A stretch of 53,764 nt of DNA from UBA1563 sp041667115 (GCA_041667115.1 JBAYFO010000021.1:1-53764); one strand, 5' to 3'. Positions 34,116 to 43,680 are shown, numbered from the stretch's first letter. Translations and numbers: made by a program. Notes: generated by a model not told the origin, from the sequence alone.

Positions 34116-36518
34116 ATGTTTAAGAATTATTTGAAAGTTGCATTTAGAAATTTGACAACTCAAAAATTTTATTCGGGTATTAATATTGTTGGTTTATCAA
34201 TTGGAATTTCCGCATGTATCCTTGTCACACTTTATATCAAGCATGATTTCAGTTATGATAGGTATCATAAAAACGCTGAGCAAGTTTACCGTATCGAGGT
34301 TAGTATTACCCAAACAGGTAAGACTTTTTACTTAGCCCAAACGCCTGCTTTATTAGGACCCACACTTAAAAATGTATACCCGGAAGTTAAGAAGTCTGCA
34401 CGCATTTATTTTTCGGAACGTAACCTTGTTAAAGCCGGAGATGAGAAAAACTATGAGGATAGAATAGCATACGCCGATCCAACATTTTTTGAAATATTTA
34501 CCTATGACGCAGTTGTGGGAAATAAAGCGTTGTTCTTAAAAAAAGTTAATAGCATTGTATTAACTGAATCAACTGCAAAGAAATATTTTGGTAATGAAAA
34601 TCCTCTCGGAAAGGAATTAGAAATAAATAATAAATACAGATTTGAAGTAACAGGTGTTATTAAAGATGTTCCTATAAATTCTCACTCCAAATTTGACTTC
34701 CTAGCGTCTTATGCTTCTCTTGATAACCAGCCGGAGGCGGTTTATTTACCGCAGTGGGGTGCTACTTTTGGATCCTATACTTATATACTTGCCGGAAAAG
34801 GATTTGATCCAAAAAACTTTGAAATGAAGGCAAAGAATTTTTTTTATACTCAAACAGACATACACAACGAAGATTGGAGAGTCCTTGCCCGTCCGTTGTT
34901 GAGCATCCATCTAAATTCTCATTTAGATGATGAGATAGAAGAGAACAGTTCAATGTCCCGAGTTGTTATTTTAAGTTCTATTGCATTTTTTATCTTACTG
35001 CTAGCCTGCATCAATTTTATAAATCTTTCAACTGCCCGATCCTCAAAACGTGCCGTTGAAATAGGGATACGAAAAGTTCTGGGGGCATTTAAAATCCAAC
35101 TGATAAAACAATTTCTTGGTGAATCGATTTTATTGTCGTTGATCTCTCTAGTACTATCTCTCATCACGGTAATTATAGTTATTCCATACTTTCCAATGCT
35201 AGTCGGAGTTGAAATTGGATTTGAGCTTAGGTCTAACTGGATGACGTTATTCTTGATTGTTGTAGGAGTGTTTTTGGTTGGAATTTTAGCTGGACTTTAT
35301 CCGGCTTTATTTATTTCTTCTTATCAACCTATAAAAGTTATAAAAGGTATGAATGCTTCTACTAGTGGAAAGAAAAGTGCATCTTATCTGCGCAAAGTTT
35401 TAGTTGTCCTCCAATTTGCGATCTCAATAATACTCATCGCCGGGACTATCATCGTTAATCTTCAACTAAAATATTTACGCGAATACAATATGGGATTTGA
35501 TAAAAATTATATGATGGTTCTCCCTATACATGGAAAAATCGGTGATACTTATAAAACTATTAAAAATGAACTGAAGAATATAACCGGAGTAAGAAGTGTA
35601 ACAGCGGCAATGGGAGCTCCAATTAGCAGTAACAACATTGGTACCGAGTGCAGACCTAATGGAATGAGTAATAATAATGGAATTTTTCCCATTGAAGTAA
35701 ATTCGGTGGACTATGATTATATGAATCATTTCGGAGTAAAGGTTGTTGCCGGACGAAATTTCTCCGAGGAATTTCCGGGTGATTTTCCGAACGCTATGGT
35801 GATAAATGAAAAGATGGTTAAGAGTCTTGGTTTTAAAAATCCACAAGATGCGCTTGGGAAATCTTATTTTATTTCATTAAATGGATTTAAGCCGGAGATT
35901 ATAGGAGTAGTGAAGGATTTTAATTCCGGCTCGCTCCATAACGAAGTTACTGCACAAGTATTTATGATCAATCCAAACTGGTTTAAAGAATTTATTATAA
36001 AAGTAAACTCTACCAACATTTCTTCAACAATAAACGGTTTAAAGGAATTTTGGACAAAGTTCTTTCCTCAATATCCATTTGAATACAATTTTCTTGACGA
36101 ATCAATTGATAAAATGTATAAAGCCGAAGCAAAATACTCCGATGTGACTTCTGTTTTTTCTGTTATTGCCATATTTATTGCCTGCCTGGGTTTGTTAGGT
36201 TTAGCATCGTATGTAACAGAGCAGCGTAAAAAAGAGATCGGTGTCCGGAAAGTGCTTGGCGCATCCATTCTCAATATTGTCAAAATTATATCCGGTGAAT
36301 TTATGGTGCTTATCATTGTTTCAAACATAATAGCCTGGCCTGTAGCATATTATTTTATGAATAAGTGGCTACAAGATTTTGCATACAGAATTAATATCAA
36401 CCTGTGGGTTTTTATACTCTCCGGTGGAATTGCTTTACTAATTGCACTAGTTACTGTAAGCGTTCAGGCGATAAAAGCGGCAGTTGCCAACCCGGTAGAA
36501 AGTTTACGATATGAATAA
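34116..36518 (+). CDS. MacB/FtsX-type ABC transporter permease
   Basis: The 800-residue protein is the third intact permease of the locus: N-terminal helix (about 20-43), periplasmic domain, three helices (about 285-405), second round with helix at about 430-450, periplasmic domain and three C-terminal helices, ending NPVESLRYE. Coupling segments GIRKVLGAF and GVRKVLGAS are present. Its last 15 residues match the truncated permease at 30854-31011 exactly, so the two share recent ancestry or constraint. It begins three bases after the altered ATPase. A bidirectional-type hairpin lies downstream before the convergent aminotransferase. Confidence 0.88.
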   Translation: MFKNYLKVAFRNLTTQKFYSGINIVGLSIGISACILVTLYIKHDFSYDRYHKNAEQVYRIEVSITQTGKTFYLAQTPALLGPTLKNVYPEVKKSARIYFSERNLVKAGDEKNYEDRIAYADPTFFEIFTYDAVVGNKALFLKKVNSIVLTESTAKKYFGNENPLGKELEINNKYRFEVTGVIKDVPINSHSKFDFLASYASLDNQPEAVYLPQWGATFGSYTYILAGKGFDPKNFEMKAKNFFYTQTDIHNEDWRVLARPLLSIHLNSHLDDEIEENSSMSRVVILSSIAFFILLLACINFINLSTARSSKRAVEIGIRKVLGAFKIQLIKQFLGESILLSLISLVLSLITVIIVIPYFPMLVGVEIGFELRSNWMTLFLIVVGVFLVGILAGLYPALFISSYQPIKVIKGMNASTSGKKSASYLRKVLVVLQFAISIILIAGTIIVNLQLKYLREYNMGFDKNYMMVLPIHGKIGDTYKTIKNELKNITGVRSVTAAMGAPISSNNIGTECRPNGMSNNNGIFPIEVNSVDYDYMNHFGVKVVAGRNFSEEFPGDFPNAMVINEKMVKSLGFKNPQDALGKSYFISLNGFKPEIIGVVKDFNSGSLHNEVTAQVFMINPNWFKEFIIKVNSTNISSTINGLKEFWTKFFPQYPFEYNFLDESIDKMYKAEAKYSDVTSVFSVIAIFIACLGLLGLASYVTEQRKKEIGVRKVLGASILNIVKIISGEFMVLIIVSNIIAWPVAYYFMNKWLQDFAYRININLWVFILSGGIALLIALVTVSVQAIKAAVANPVESLRYE

Positions 36519-36622
36519 TTTATATTTGGTGGAAATATGGGATCGCTTGAAAGAATGAACGAGTAATGCTTTTCTAAAGATTTTTTTTGAGATTACGCAA
36601 ACAAGGTTTTAAAATTAATCTT

Positions 36623-36656
36623 AAATCCTTCTCTTATGCATGTAGGAGAAGGATTT
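36623..36656. terminator. hairpin terminator between convergent genes
   Basis: AAATCCTTCTC pairs perfectly with GAGAAGGATTT (11 bp) over a 12-nt loop, with T-rich sequence after it on the plus strand and A/T-rich sequence on the other side. It sits between the permease stop at 36518 and the aminotransferase stop at 36670 and can serve both strands. Confidence 0.7.
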
Positions 36657-36669
36657 ATTATTTCCATCC

Positions 36670-37806
36670 TCAAATTCTTTTAAGTTTCTCTGCCGAAGCT
36701 TTTAGCACTTCTTCCGATTTCGCAAAGCAAATTCTGATGTACATACTGTTTGTTCCGTTTGAATAAAAAGGGGAGAGGGGAATAACGGCAACACCAATTT
36801 CTTTTACTAACCATTTTGCAAATTCCATATCTGACAAACCGGAAATAGTACTATACTCCAAAAGTTGAAAGTAGGTTCCTTTCGATGGAATCAAAGTAAA
36901 TTTTGAGTCTTTCATCAGTCCGTTAAAATAATCTCTTTTTTGTTGGTAGAATTTTGGGAGAGCAAAATAATGTTCTTCATCTTTCATCATTTCTGCATAT
37001 GCGTGTTGTACCGGCGTATTAACACAGAAGACATTAAACTGATGGACTTTCCGGAATTCACTCGTTAAAAGCACCGGAGCCAGTACATAGCCCATTTTCC
37101 AGCCGGTTGTGTGGTAAGTCTTCCCAAAAGAAAAAACAATAAGTGAGTGTGAGGCTAATTCTTCATATTTTGCAAATGAAAGATGTTCTTCGCCATCGAA
37201 TATAATGTGTTCATAAACCTCATCGCTTAACAAAAGCAGATCGTACTCGGCGACAATTTTTTTCAATTCTTCAATATCTTGTTTAGCTAGCACTGTTCCG
37301 CTTGGGTTATGCGGTGTGTTGAGAATGATCATTTTTGTTTTAGGTGTTAGAACTGACCGGACTTTTCCCCAATCAATAGAAAAATCTTTTTCATCCAGGT
37401 TTATGGGAATTGGAATTCCCCCATTTAGCAATATTGAAGGAAGATATGAATCATATGCAGGTTCAAAAAGAACTACCTCATCCCCTTTGTGAATAAAAGC
37501 TGAAATAGCTGTAAATAATGCTTGCGTTCCTCCGGCGGTGATGGTTATTTCTGTTTCCGGGTTGTAATATTTTCCGTAAAGTTTTTCCATTTTCTGTGAA
37601 ATCATTTCCCGCAAAACGGGAACACCGGGCATTGGTGCATATTGATTGGATCCCTCTTTCATAAAACTGTGGACGTATTCAATTAACTTGTCGGGACAAT
37701 TAAAATCCGGGAAACCTTGCGAAAGATTTATTGCGTTGTTTTCTTTTGCCATTGCCGACATAATTGCAAAAATGCTGGTACCGATATAAGGAAGTTTGCT
37801 TTTCAT
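36670..37806 (-). CDS. PLP-dependent aminotransferase, class I/II (methionine aminotransferase type)
   Basis: The enzyme transfers amino groups between amino and 2-oxo acids with pyridoxal phosphate. Visible are the substrate-loop NLSQGFPDF, the NPSG motif (NTPHNPSGT), LLLSDEVYEH with the PLP-pyridine Asp, and the Schiff-base lysine in SFGKTYHTTGWKMGY. These resemble KAT/YbdL-like enzymes that act on methionine. The frame extends to a TTG at 37839, but the ATG at 37806 (MKSKLPYIG, after AGAGAG) matches the usual family start and the TTG lies inside a -7-like box, so I chose the ATG, giving 378 residues. It is transcribed alone. Confidence 0.87.
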   Translation of the reverse strand: MKSKLPYIGTSIFAIMSAMAKENNAINLSQGFPDFNCPDKLIEYVHSFMKEGSNQYAPMPGVPVLREMISQKMEKLYGKYYNPETEITITAGGTQALFTAISAFIHKGDEVVLFEPAYDSYLPSILLNGGIPIPINLDEKDFSIDWGKVRSVLTPKTKMIILNTPHNPSGTVLAKQDIEELKKIVAEYDLLLLSDEVYEHIIFDGEEHLSFAKYEELASHSLIVFSFGKTYHTTGWKMGYVLAPVLLTSEFRKVHQFNVFCVNTPVQHAYAEMMKDEEHYFALPKFYQQKRDYFNGLMKDSKFTLIPSKGTYFQLLEYSTISGLSDMEFAKWLVKEIGVAVIPLSPFYSNGTNSMYIRICFAKSEEVLKASAEKLKRI

Positions 37807-37836
37807 ATGCTCTCTGATTATAAGTTGTTTTGGTTG

Positions 37837-37844
37837 CAAAAATA
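37837..37844 (-). promoter_or_regulatory. Bacteroidota-type -7 box (TATTTTTG)
   Basis: On the minus strand TATTTTTG fits the phylum's -7 consensus TAnnTTTG. It lies about 30 bases before the chosen aminotransferase start at 37806. No convincing -33 box was seen, so the call is weak. Confidence 0.35.
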
Positions 37845-37969
37845 CGAAAATATTGTATGCTCGCTCACATATTCAAGATTATAAATTGAGAAATCTTGAA
37901 AATCAGTTTCAATTTTATTAGGTTTCCAAAGAATTAAAATTTAATTGCTCATATAGGAGGTACTGTTTA

Positions 37970-38689
37970 GTGAAAAGAATTTTTATCCTTTTAGTTCTGG
38001 CATTATTTTCCCACGGTTGTAGAACCGCGTTACTTTATACATCAAACAATCTTCCAATTCCATTAATGAAAGAAGAAAGGGAGACGCAATTCTCCGGTGC
38101 CTACGGGATGAACGGAGTAAATTTTAATCTTGCCGCTTCGCCTCTAGAAAATATTGCAATTTCAATTTCAGGAAATTTTGATAAAACAACAAAGAAAAGC
38201 CAAATATCGAAAGATGGATACGATGATAGCTATCGTCATACTTATTCGGAAGGAGCTGTCGGTTATTATCAACATCTTGATGAGAAATTCATTACAGAGT
38301 TTTATGTCGGTTATGGGCGGGGCGATGGGAGCGATAAGAATTATGAGCAATATTTTTTAAGTAGTACAGTTCATGAAAATTTATCCTATGGAAAATTTGA
38401 GAAATATTTCTTGCAAACAAATTTTGGCAGTAAGGACAAGAACATGACAGCTGGATTTGCGCTTAGGCTTTCTTATCTTGCTTTTTACCAACTCGTGAAA
38501 GAAAATGATGGAATAGTTACATATCCATCAAAGAAGGAAGCATTATTTTTTGAGCCTGCTCTTTTTGGTAGTATTGGTGGGAAAAACGTTCAATTTGAAA
38601 TACAACTTCTTTTCCCTTATGCACAAAAAGATATTGATTTTGATTATAAAGGATTTATTCTTTCAACTGGTGTACGATTTATTTTTTAA
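37970..38689 (+). CDS. small envelope lipoprotein, possible beta-barrel
   Basis: I do not recognise a family. The 239-residue protein begins at GTG with a strong AGGAGG site (37955-37960) nine bases upstream. A lipoprotein signal ends in LFSHGC (Cys17). The rest alternates polar and hydrophobic residues in strand-like stretches (NIAISISGNF, EFYVGYGRGD, AGFALRLSYLAFY) and ends with GFILSTGVRFIF, a terminal aromatic as in outer-membrane barrels. A lipid-anchored eight-strand-like barrel is a reasonable guess. It stands alone between a divergent aminotransferase and an unrelated hydrolase. Confidence 0.6.
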   Translation: MKRIFILLVLALFSHGCRTALLYTSNNLPIPLMKEERETQFSGAYGMNGVNFNLAASPLENIAISISGNFDKTTKKSQISKDGYDDSYRHTYSEGAVGYYQHLDEKFITEFYVGYGRGDGSDKNYEQYFLSSTVHENLSYGKFEKYFLQTNFGSKDKNMTAGFALRLSYLAFYQLVKENDGIVTYPSKKEALFFEPALFGSIGGKNVQFEIQLLFPYAQKDIDFDYKGFILSTGVRFIF

Positions 38690-38752
38690 CGAAAAAGTTG
38701 TGAAAATGATTTATTTTCTTAATTTTCCATAAAAGTTTCTTCAAATTTAGCA

Positions 38753-39580
38753 ATGATTCAAAACTTTGTTCATTTTACAGCTAAAAGAAATAAGCTGAAT
38801 ATTACCTCGTATGGATCTGAAAATTATCCATCTGCACCTTGCTTAATATTTGTGCATGGATTCAAAGGATTTAAAGATTGGGGATTTGGTCCATATATAG
38901 GTAATTTTTTTGCTGAAAAAGGTTTTTTTGCTCTTTCTTTTAATTTTTCTCATAACGGGGTCGGTGATTCGCTTACAGAATTCACTGAACTTGATAAATT
39001 TGCTGAAAATACTTTTTCGTTGGAAATTGAAGAATTAGTTGAAATTATCAACCTTTATCGTTCGTACTTTTTCGGTGAAACTGAGAACAAAAAAATATTT
39101 TTACTAGGACACAGCAGAGGTGGTGCAATTTCTCTGTTAACTGCATCTCAAAAAACTGAAATTTCCGCCGTTGCGGTTTGGTCAAGTGTTTCTACTTTTG
39201 ATAGATATTCTGACCGGCAAAAAGAACAATGGCGCAAAAAAGGCTCTTTTGATGTGTTTAATACACGGACAAAACAAGAAATGCGTTTAAATATTTCTTT
39301 GCTTGATGATCTGGAACGACACAAAAATGATTCATTGAATATCGAACATGCGGTTCGGACTTTGAAGAAGCCTTTATTTATTGCCCATGCTGATCAGGAT
39401 ATTGCTGTTCCAATTAAAGAAGGTGAACAGATATATGAATGGTCGGATAAGAGATTCACAGAGTTTTATAAGATCATAGGTTCCGGACACACTTTCAATT
39501 GTAAACATCCTTTTGAAGGAAGTAATCGGAAATTTGATTTGCTTTTAGAGAAAACATTTAATTTTTTTAATGATAAATAA
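38753..39580 (+). CDS. alpha/beta hydrolase (dienelactone-hydrolase-like)
   Basis: The 275-residue cytoplasmic protein has an alpha/beta hydrolase plan: oxyanion strand FVHGFKGFKDWG (about 31-42), nucleophile elbow GHSRGG (Ser about 122), Asp in ADQDIAVPI and His in GSGHTF near the end. The sequence resembles esterase/lipase proteins of the DLH/Fer-like group. The natural substrate cannot be given. It has no signal peptide and ends 13 bases before bioY; a link to biotin (for example a BioH-type esterase) would be attractive but nothing in the sequence proves it. Confidence 0.83.
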   Translation: MIQNFVHFTAKRNKLNITSYGSENYPSAPCLIFVHGFKGFKDWGFGPYIGNFFAEKGFFALSFNFSHNGVGDSLTEFTELDKFAENTFSLEIEELVEIINLYRSYFFGETENKKIFLLGHSRGGAISLLTASQKTEISAVAVWSSVSTFDRYSDRQKEQWRKKGSFDVFNTRTKQEMRLNISLLDDLERHKNDSLNIEHAVRTLKKPLFIAHADQDIAVPIKEGEQIYEWSDKRFTEFYKIIGSGHTFNCKHPFEGSNRKFDLLLEKTFNFFNDK

Positions 39581-39593
39581 TTAGTGAGGAACC

Positions 39594-40172
39594 ATGCAGA
39601 CTAAACATTTCGATACAACTAAAATCCTTCCGGCATTCTTTAGCAAAATTATTGCTTCGGAATATTTCGGAGTTTTTTCATTTGCATTTTTAACTGCGAT
39701 TGCGGCTCAAATTACTATTCCCGTAAAACCTGTTCCATTTACCTTGCAAACAATGACCGTTGTTTTAGCCGGTGCAATGCTTGGGGCTAAAAAAGGAGCT
39801 TATAGTCAACTTCTTTATTTATCTGCCGGAGCAATTGGTCTTCCGGTATTTGCAGTTCTGCCGGAAAGCGGTTATGGGGTTGCACGCTTTTTTAGTACAA
39901 CCGGTGGATTTTTGTTAGCATTCCCTCTAGCTGCTTTTGTAACCGGATTACTGATCGAAAAATATAAAAATTACTTCGCGGTAGTTTCCTCAATGTTTCT
40001 TGGTGAGTTGATTATTCTCCTCTCCGGAACAGTATTCTTGAATGCATTTTTCATTCATAATATTTCGGAAACAATTAAAGTCGGCGCAGCAATCTTTTCT
40101 ATTTGGACAGTCGTAAAAGTGTTCACAGCAGCAACTCTCTATTTCGGAATAAAAAAAACTAAAGCTGAATAA
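39594..40172 (+). CDS. bioY: biotin transporter substrate-binding subunit BioY
   Basis: The 192-residue membrane protein has the BioY core: PVPFTLQTMTVVLAGAMLG, then GAYSQLLYLSAGAIGLPVFA, and six hydrophobic segments. BioY binds biotin as the S-component of an ECF transporter and works with a shared ECF module that is not in this window. No bioMN genes and no other biotin genes are adjacent. It follows a hydrolase after 13 bases and precedes an Fe-S oxidoreductase by six, so the three are likely cotranscribed. Confidence 0.93.
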   Translation: MQTKHFDTTKILPAFFSKIIASEYFGVFSFAFLTAIAAQITIPVKPVPFTLQTMTVVLAGAMLGAKKGAYSQLLYLSAGAIGLPVFAVLPESGYGVARFFSTTGGFLLAFPLAAFVTGLLIEKYKNYFAVVSSMFLGELIILLSGTVFLNAFFIHNISETIKVGAAIFSIWTVVKVFTAATLYFGIKKTKAE

Positions 40173-40178
40173 TTTCAA

Positions 40179-42173
40179 ATGACGATTAAAAATATCATTT
40201 TTATTTTCTTCTTCTTTGCTTCAATCGGCTTTTTTGTCTTTAGCACAAAAAGATTGATTTCGTATCTTAGACTTGGGCAAAAAGAGAAGCGATTTGACAG
40301 AATCGGTGCACGGCTGAAAAAAGTTTTCACTGTTGCAATTGCGCAAACAAAAATATTGCGTGAGCCTGCGGGAGTCTTTCACGTTTTGATTTTTTGGGGA
40401 TTCTTACTTTTCCTTTTTGCAGTAGTGGAATCAATTCTTCAAGGATTTTATACTCCAATCACTTTTGCCGGTCTTGGATTCGTTTATTCTATTTTAACTT
40501 TTACACAAGATGTATTTGGGGTATTAGTAATCTTGGCTGTTCTTATTTCGTTGTATAGAAGATTTGTCTTACGCGTTCCAAGATTGATAGTTGACGCTCA
40601 CGGAATGCGTGATGCAGCATTTATTCTAACACTTATTCTCTTTGTTGTACTTGCAATGTTCGGACAGAATATTTCGCATGTTGCAAAAAATAATTTTATG
40701 CTGGCAAGTTTTGAAGTTCGTCCAATTTCATATCCACTTGCAAAATTCTTCTATTCGATAAATTCCTCTTCGGCTGATTCATTCTATGAATTGTTTTGGT
40801 GGATGCACATAGTTTTTGTATTCGGGTTTTTAAATTATCTCCCTTATTCAAAACATTTACATGTGCTCACATCAATTCCCAATGTTTTCTTTGCAAAACT
40901 TGATGACCAAAAAGGATTAAAAAAGATAAATCTCGAAGATGAAACGTTGGAATATTACGGTGCGGATGATATTCAAAAGTTATCTTGGAAACAATTATTG
41001 GACGGCTATACATGCACGGAATGTGGAAGGTGTACATCCGTTTGTCCGGCAGCCAACAGCGGGAAAAGTTTATCGCCACGAAAAATTATTACCGACATCC
41101 GGAAAAGAACGTTTGACAAAGCTCCTTTAATGATTGCGGGACAAAACGAAGGGGAGCTATTTGATAAAACCTTAGTTCATCACTATATTTCAGATAAAGA
41201 ACTGTGGCAATGTACAACATGCGGCGCTTGTGTGCAGGAATGCCCGGTTACGATTGAACATGTCGATTCAATTATTGATATGCGACGCCATCTTGTCTTG
41301 ACCGAATCTGAATTCCCGGCTGAATTGAATAACGTGTTTAAAAGTTTAGAGTCGAACGGAACTCCGTGGGTTTTTAATCAGGCAGATAGAGCTGCATGGG
41401 CGGAAGGATTAAATATCAAATCGATGGCAGAAGACCCGAATGGAGAAATCTTATTCTGGGTTGGATGCGCTGGTTCTTATGATGCGCGCTATAAAAAAGT
41501 TTCTGTTGCTTTTGCACAATTGATGCAAAAAGCGGGAGTTAATTTTAGAATTCTTGGTACAGAAGAAAAATGCAACGGCGATACCGCAAGACGCTTAGGA
41601 AATGAATATCTTGCACAGCAACTTGTTCAAGAAAATGTTGAAACATTAAATGGATATGGTGTTAAAAAAATTGTAACCGCCTGCCCGCATTGTTTTAATT
41701 CACTTAAAAATGAATTCAAGCAATTTGGAGGTGATTATGAAGTAATTCATCACACAGAAATGATCTCGGAATTTATCACTTCCGGGAAAATTCAACTAAA
41801 AGATGAACAAACAAAAACGAGAAAAGTAACCTATCACGATTCTTGTTATCTAGGTAGATACAATGGTATTTATGAAGAACCCCGAACGTCTCTTGCTAAA
41901 ATAAACGGACTCGAACTCGTTGAAATGGAGAGAAACAAAAGCCGCGGTTTTTGTTGCGGAGCCGGTGGTGGAAGAATGTTCTTAGAAGATGTTGAAGGAA
42001 GCAGGATTAACGAAGAACGCACACGTGAAGCACTGGAAACGAATGCAGAAACGATTGCTTCAGCCTGTCCATTTTGCATGACAATGATGACTGACGGAGT
42101 AAAAGCGCATGAAAAAACTGAAGAAGTTCAAGTAAAAGATATTGCAGAAATAATTCTGGAAAATTCAAAATAA
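40179..42173 (+). CDS. membrane-bound Fe-S oxidoreductase (heterodisulfide-reductase-like)
   Basis: The 664-residue protein starts with about six membrane helices related to nitrate-reductase-gamma/HdrE (residues 1-230), then a ferredoxin-like pair of 4Fe-4S motifs (CTECGRCTSVCP and CTTCGACVQECP), then two cysteine-rich CCG domains (ACPHCF with a preceding conserved Cys; CYLGRYN, FCCGAGGG and ACPFC). This is the layout of fused HdrDE-like proteins that pass electrons between a soluble donor, often electron-transfer flavoprotein, and membrane quinones. No ETF genes are here, so the donor is unknown. It is followed by a histone-like gene. Confidence 0.86.
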   Translation: MTIKNIIFIFFFFASIGFFVFSTKRLISYLRLGQKEKRFDRIGARLKKVFTVAIAQTKILREPAGVFHVLIFWGFLLFLFAVVESILQGFYTPITFAGLGFVYSILTFTQDVFGVLVILAVLISLYRRFVLRVPRLIVDAHGMRDAAFILTLILFVVLAMFGQNISHVAKNNFMLASFEVRPISYPLAKFFYSINSSSADSFYELFWWMHIVFVFGFLNYLPYSKHLHVLTSIPNVFFAKLDDQKGLKKINLEDETLEYYGADDIQKLSWKQLLDGYTCTECGRCTSVCPAANSGKSLSPRKIITDIRKRTFDKAPLMIAGQNEGELFDKTLVHHYISDKELWQCTTCGACVQECPVTIEHVDSIIDMRRHLVLTESEFPAELNNVFKSLESNGTPWVFNQADRAAWAEGLNIKSMAEDPNGEILFWVGCAGSYDARYKKVSVAFAQLMQKAGVNFRILGTEEKCNGDTARRLGNEYLAQQLVQENVETLNGYGVKKIVTACPHCFNSLKNEFKQFGGDYEVIHHTEMISEFITSGKIQLKDEQTKTRKVTYHDSCYLGRYNGIYEEPRTSLAKINGLELVEMERNKSRGFCCGAGGGRMFLEDVEGSRINEERTREALETNAETIASACPFCMTMMTDGVKAHEKTEEVQVKDIAEIILENSK

Positions 42174-42201
42174 ACAATCAATCAAAAACAAGGAGAAACA
42201 A

Positions 42202-42393
42202 ATGGAAAATTTCCAAAAATTGGTACAAGCAGTTCAAGCGTTAGAAGTAGATTTTCAAAAATTCTACGACAAAGGGCAGTCCGCTGCGGGAACCCGCTTG
42301 CGTAAAGGTTTAAGCGAATTAAAGAAACTTTCGCAAGAAGTTAGAAATGAAATTCAAAAAGTTAAAGAAGAACGCAAAACTCCTAAAGCTTAA
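42202..42393 (+). CDS. histone H1-like (Hc1-type) protein
   Basis: The 63-residue basic protein reads MENFQKLVQAVQALEVDFQKF, then AGTRLRKGLSELKKL and a Lys/Arg-rich helical end. This matches the short histone-H1-like proteins widespread in Bacteroidota. They are thought to bind DNA and shape the nucleoid, but their role is poorly tested. A good AAGGAGAAAC site precedes the ATG. A terminator at 42418-42456 ends the transcript, which could be shared with the upstream Fe-S gene. Confidence 0.82.
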   Translation: MENFQKLVQAVQALEVDFQKFYDKGQSAAGTRLRKGLSELKKLSQEVRNEIQKVKEERKTPKA

Positions 42394-42417
42394 CGAAATT
42401 CGTTTTGATCAATTTGA

Positions 42418-42456
42418 AGGCTGGTTTGGAGATCTCTTTGAACCGGCCTTTTTTTT
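42418..42456 (+). terminator. intrinsic terminator after the histone-like gene
   Basis: AGGCTGGTTT and GAACCGGCCT form a 10-bp stem with one G-U and one other wobble over a 12-nt loop, followed by eight T. It separates the histone-like gene from the CapA-type gene. Confidence 0.8.
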
Positions 42457-42489
42457 CGAAGGACATTCATCTGTTGAGATCATGTTAAT

Positions 42490-43632
42490 ATGAAGCTTCA
42501 TAGCAATATCTTTTTGTTGTTTTCGGCAGTGGTGTTCGCGCTGCTCAATATTTCAAATCAAAATGAAGAAAAGATACCAAAAACAAATTCACCCGACACT
42601 ACATCCATAACTATTTCTGTAGTTGGTGATTTAATGTGCCATTCACCGCAATATGAATATGCCAAAGTTGCACTGGATAGCTTTGATTTCACTCCCGCGT
42701 TTAATGAAATAAAAAAATATTTTGGTTCATCCGATTTTGTTTTCGGTAATCTTGAAACTGTAACTGCAGGAAAAGCGAAAACCTATTCCGGTTATCCATT
42801 TTTTAATTCTCCAAAAGATTATATCACTTCACTCAAAAAAATCGGTTTTAATTTTCTTTTTACTTCTAATAATCATTGCTTAGATAGAGGCGAAACCGGA
42901 GTAGTGCGAACATTGGAGGAATTAAAAAAGAATGAAATAAATTCCACCGGAACATTTGCATCACAAAACGAAAGAGATTCCATCACAGTTCTTTCTGCAA
43001 ATGGAATTAGTTTCGCCGTTGTATCTTACACGTATGGAACAAATGGAAATCTCGTACCGAAAGGGAAGCATTATTTAGTAAATCTTATCTCGGATTCGCT
43101 TGTCAGTTCTGATATCCAAAAAGCGAGATCGTGTAATGTTGATTTTGTTTTGGTCTATTTTCATTTTGGTGAAGAATATCAACGTGAGCCGAACACGTAT
43201 CAGAAAGCTGTTGTTCAAAACGCCATTGACGCCGGTGCTGATGTAATTCTTGCAAGCCATCCACACGTCCTTCAACCAATAGAGTTTTTCAAGTCGAAGG
43301 GGAAGTTGGATTCAGGTTTTGTTGCCTATTCACTTGGTAATTTTATTTCTAACCAGCGATGGCGGTATTCAGACGCAGGAGTAATTCTTCAATTTAAAAT
43401 CAAAATGAACCGGGTTTCGCATGATCTCAAGTTGGAAAATATTGCTTTTGTTCCAACATGGGTATTCAAAGGAAAGATTGATAAAAAAAATCAATTTGTA
43501 ATTCTCCCTTCTTCAAAAAGTAAAAACGATTTCCCATTTTTATCAAATCAAGATTATTATAAAATGAATCAATCTTTTCAAGATTCTAAACAGATTCTTC
43601 AGAAATATTCCCCTTCACTTCAAATAAATTGA
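42490..43632 (+). CDS. CapA-family metallophosphoesterase-like protein
   Basis: The 380-residue protein has a signal-like N-terminus (SNIFLLFSAVVFALLN) and a CapA/PGA_cap domain: VGDLMCHSPQ (metal-binding Asp), FGNLETV, SNNHCLDRG (metal-binding Asn-His), YFHFGEEYQ and ASHPHVLQPIE, then YSLGNFIS. CapA is part of poly-gamma-glutamate export machinery in Bacillus, but most family members are stand-alone extracytoplasmic phosphoesterase-like proteins of unknown substrate. No pgs genes are adjacent. It is a single-gene unit between two terminators. Confidence 0.83.
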   Translation: MKLHSNIFLLFSAVVFALLNISNQNEEKIPKTNSPDTTSITISVVGDLMCHSPQYEYAKVALDSFDFTPAFNEIKKYFGSSDFVFGNLETVTAGKAKTYSGYPFFNSPKDYITSLKKIGFNFLFTSNNHCLDRGETGVVRTLEELKKNEINSTGTFASQNERDSITVLSANGISFAVVSYTYGTNGNLVPKGKHYLVNLISDSLVSSDIQKARSCNVDFVLVYFHFGEEYQREPNTYQKAVVQNAIDAGADVILASHPHVLQPIEFFKSKGKLDSGFVAYSLGNFISNQRWRYSDAGVILQFKIKMNRVSHDLKLENIAFVPTWVFKGKIDKKNQFVILPSSKSKNDFPFLSNQDYYKMNQSFQDSKQILQKYSPSLQIN

Positions 43633-43662
43633 ATCAGAGACTTGCGGTTTCAAGTCCCTGAT
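43633..43662. terminator. bidirectional hairpin between convergent genes
   Basis: ATCAGAGACTTG pairs with CAAGTCCCTGAT (11 of 12 bp) over a 6-nt loop, at the boundary of the CapA-type gene (plus) and the DJ-1/PfpI gene (minus). A short T/A-rich run follows on each side. Confidence 0.65.
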
Positions 43663-43680
43663 CAATAATTCATTTCAATT

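Noticed and set aside
37807..37839. TTG start for the aminotransferase
   Set aside because: The TTG is within a likely -7 promoter box, and the ATG at 37806 has a ribosome site and the usual family N-terminus.
40179..42173. Methanogen-type heterodisulfide reductase or glycolate oxidase subunit
   Set aside because: No partner genes (hdrABC, glcDEF) are adjacent; the fused membrane plus CCG layout fits the ETF/quinone-type family better.
42393..42403. 11-nt palindrome ACGAAATTCGT at the end of the histone-like gene
   Set aside because: Too short to support a function; the real terminator follows at 42418.
42490..43632. Poly-gamma-glutamate capsule locus
   Set aside because: Only a CapA-like gene is present; no pgsB/pgsC-type genes are nearby.
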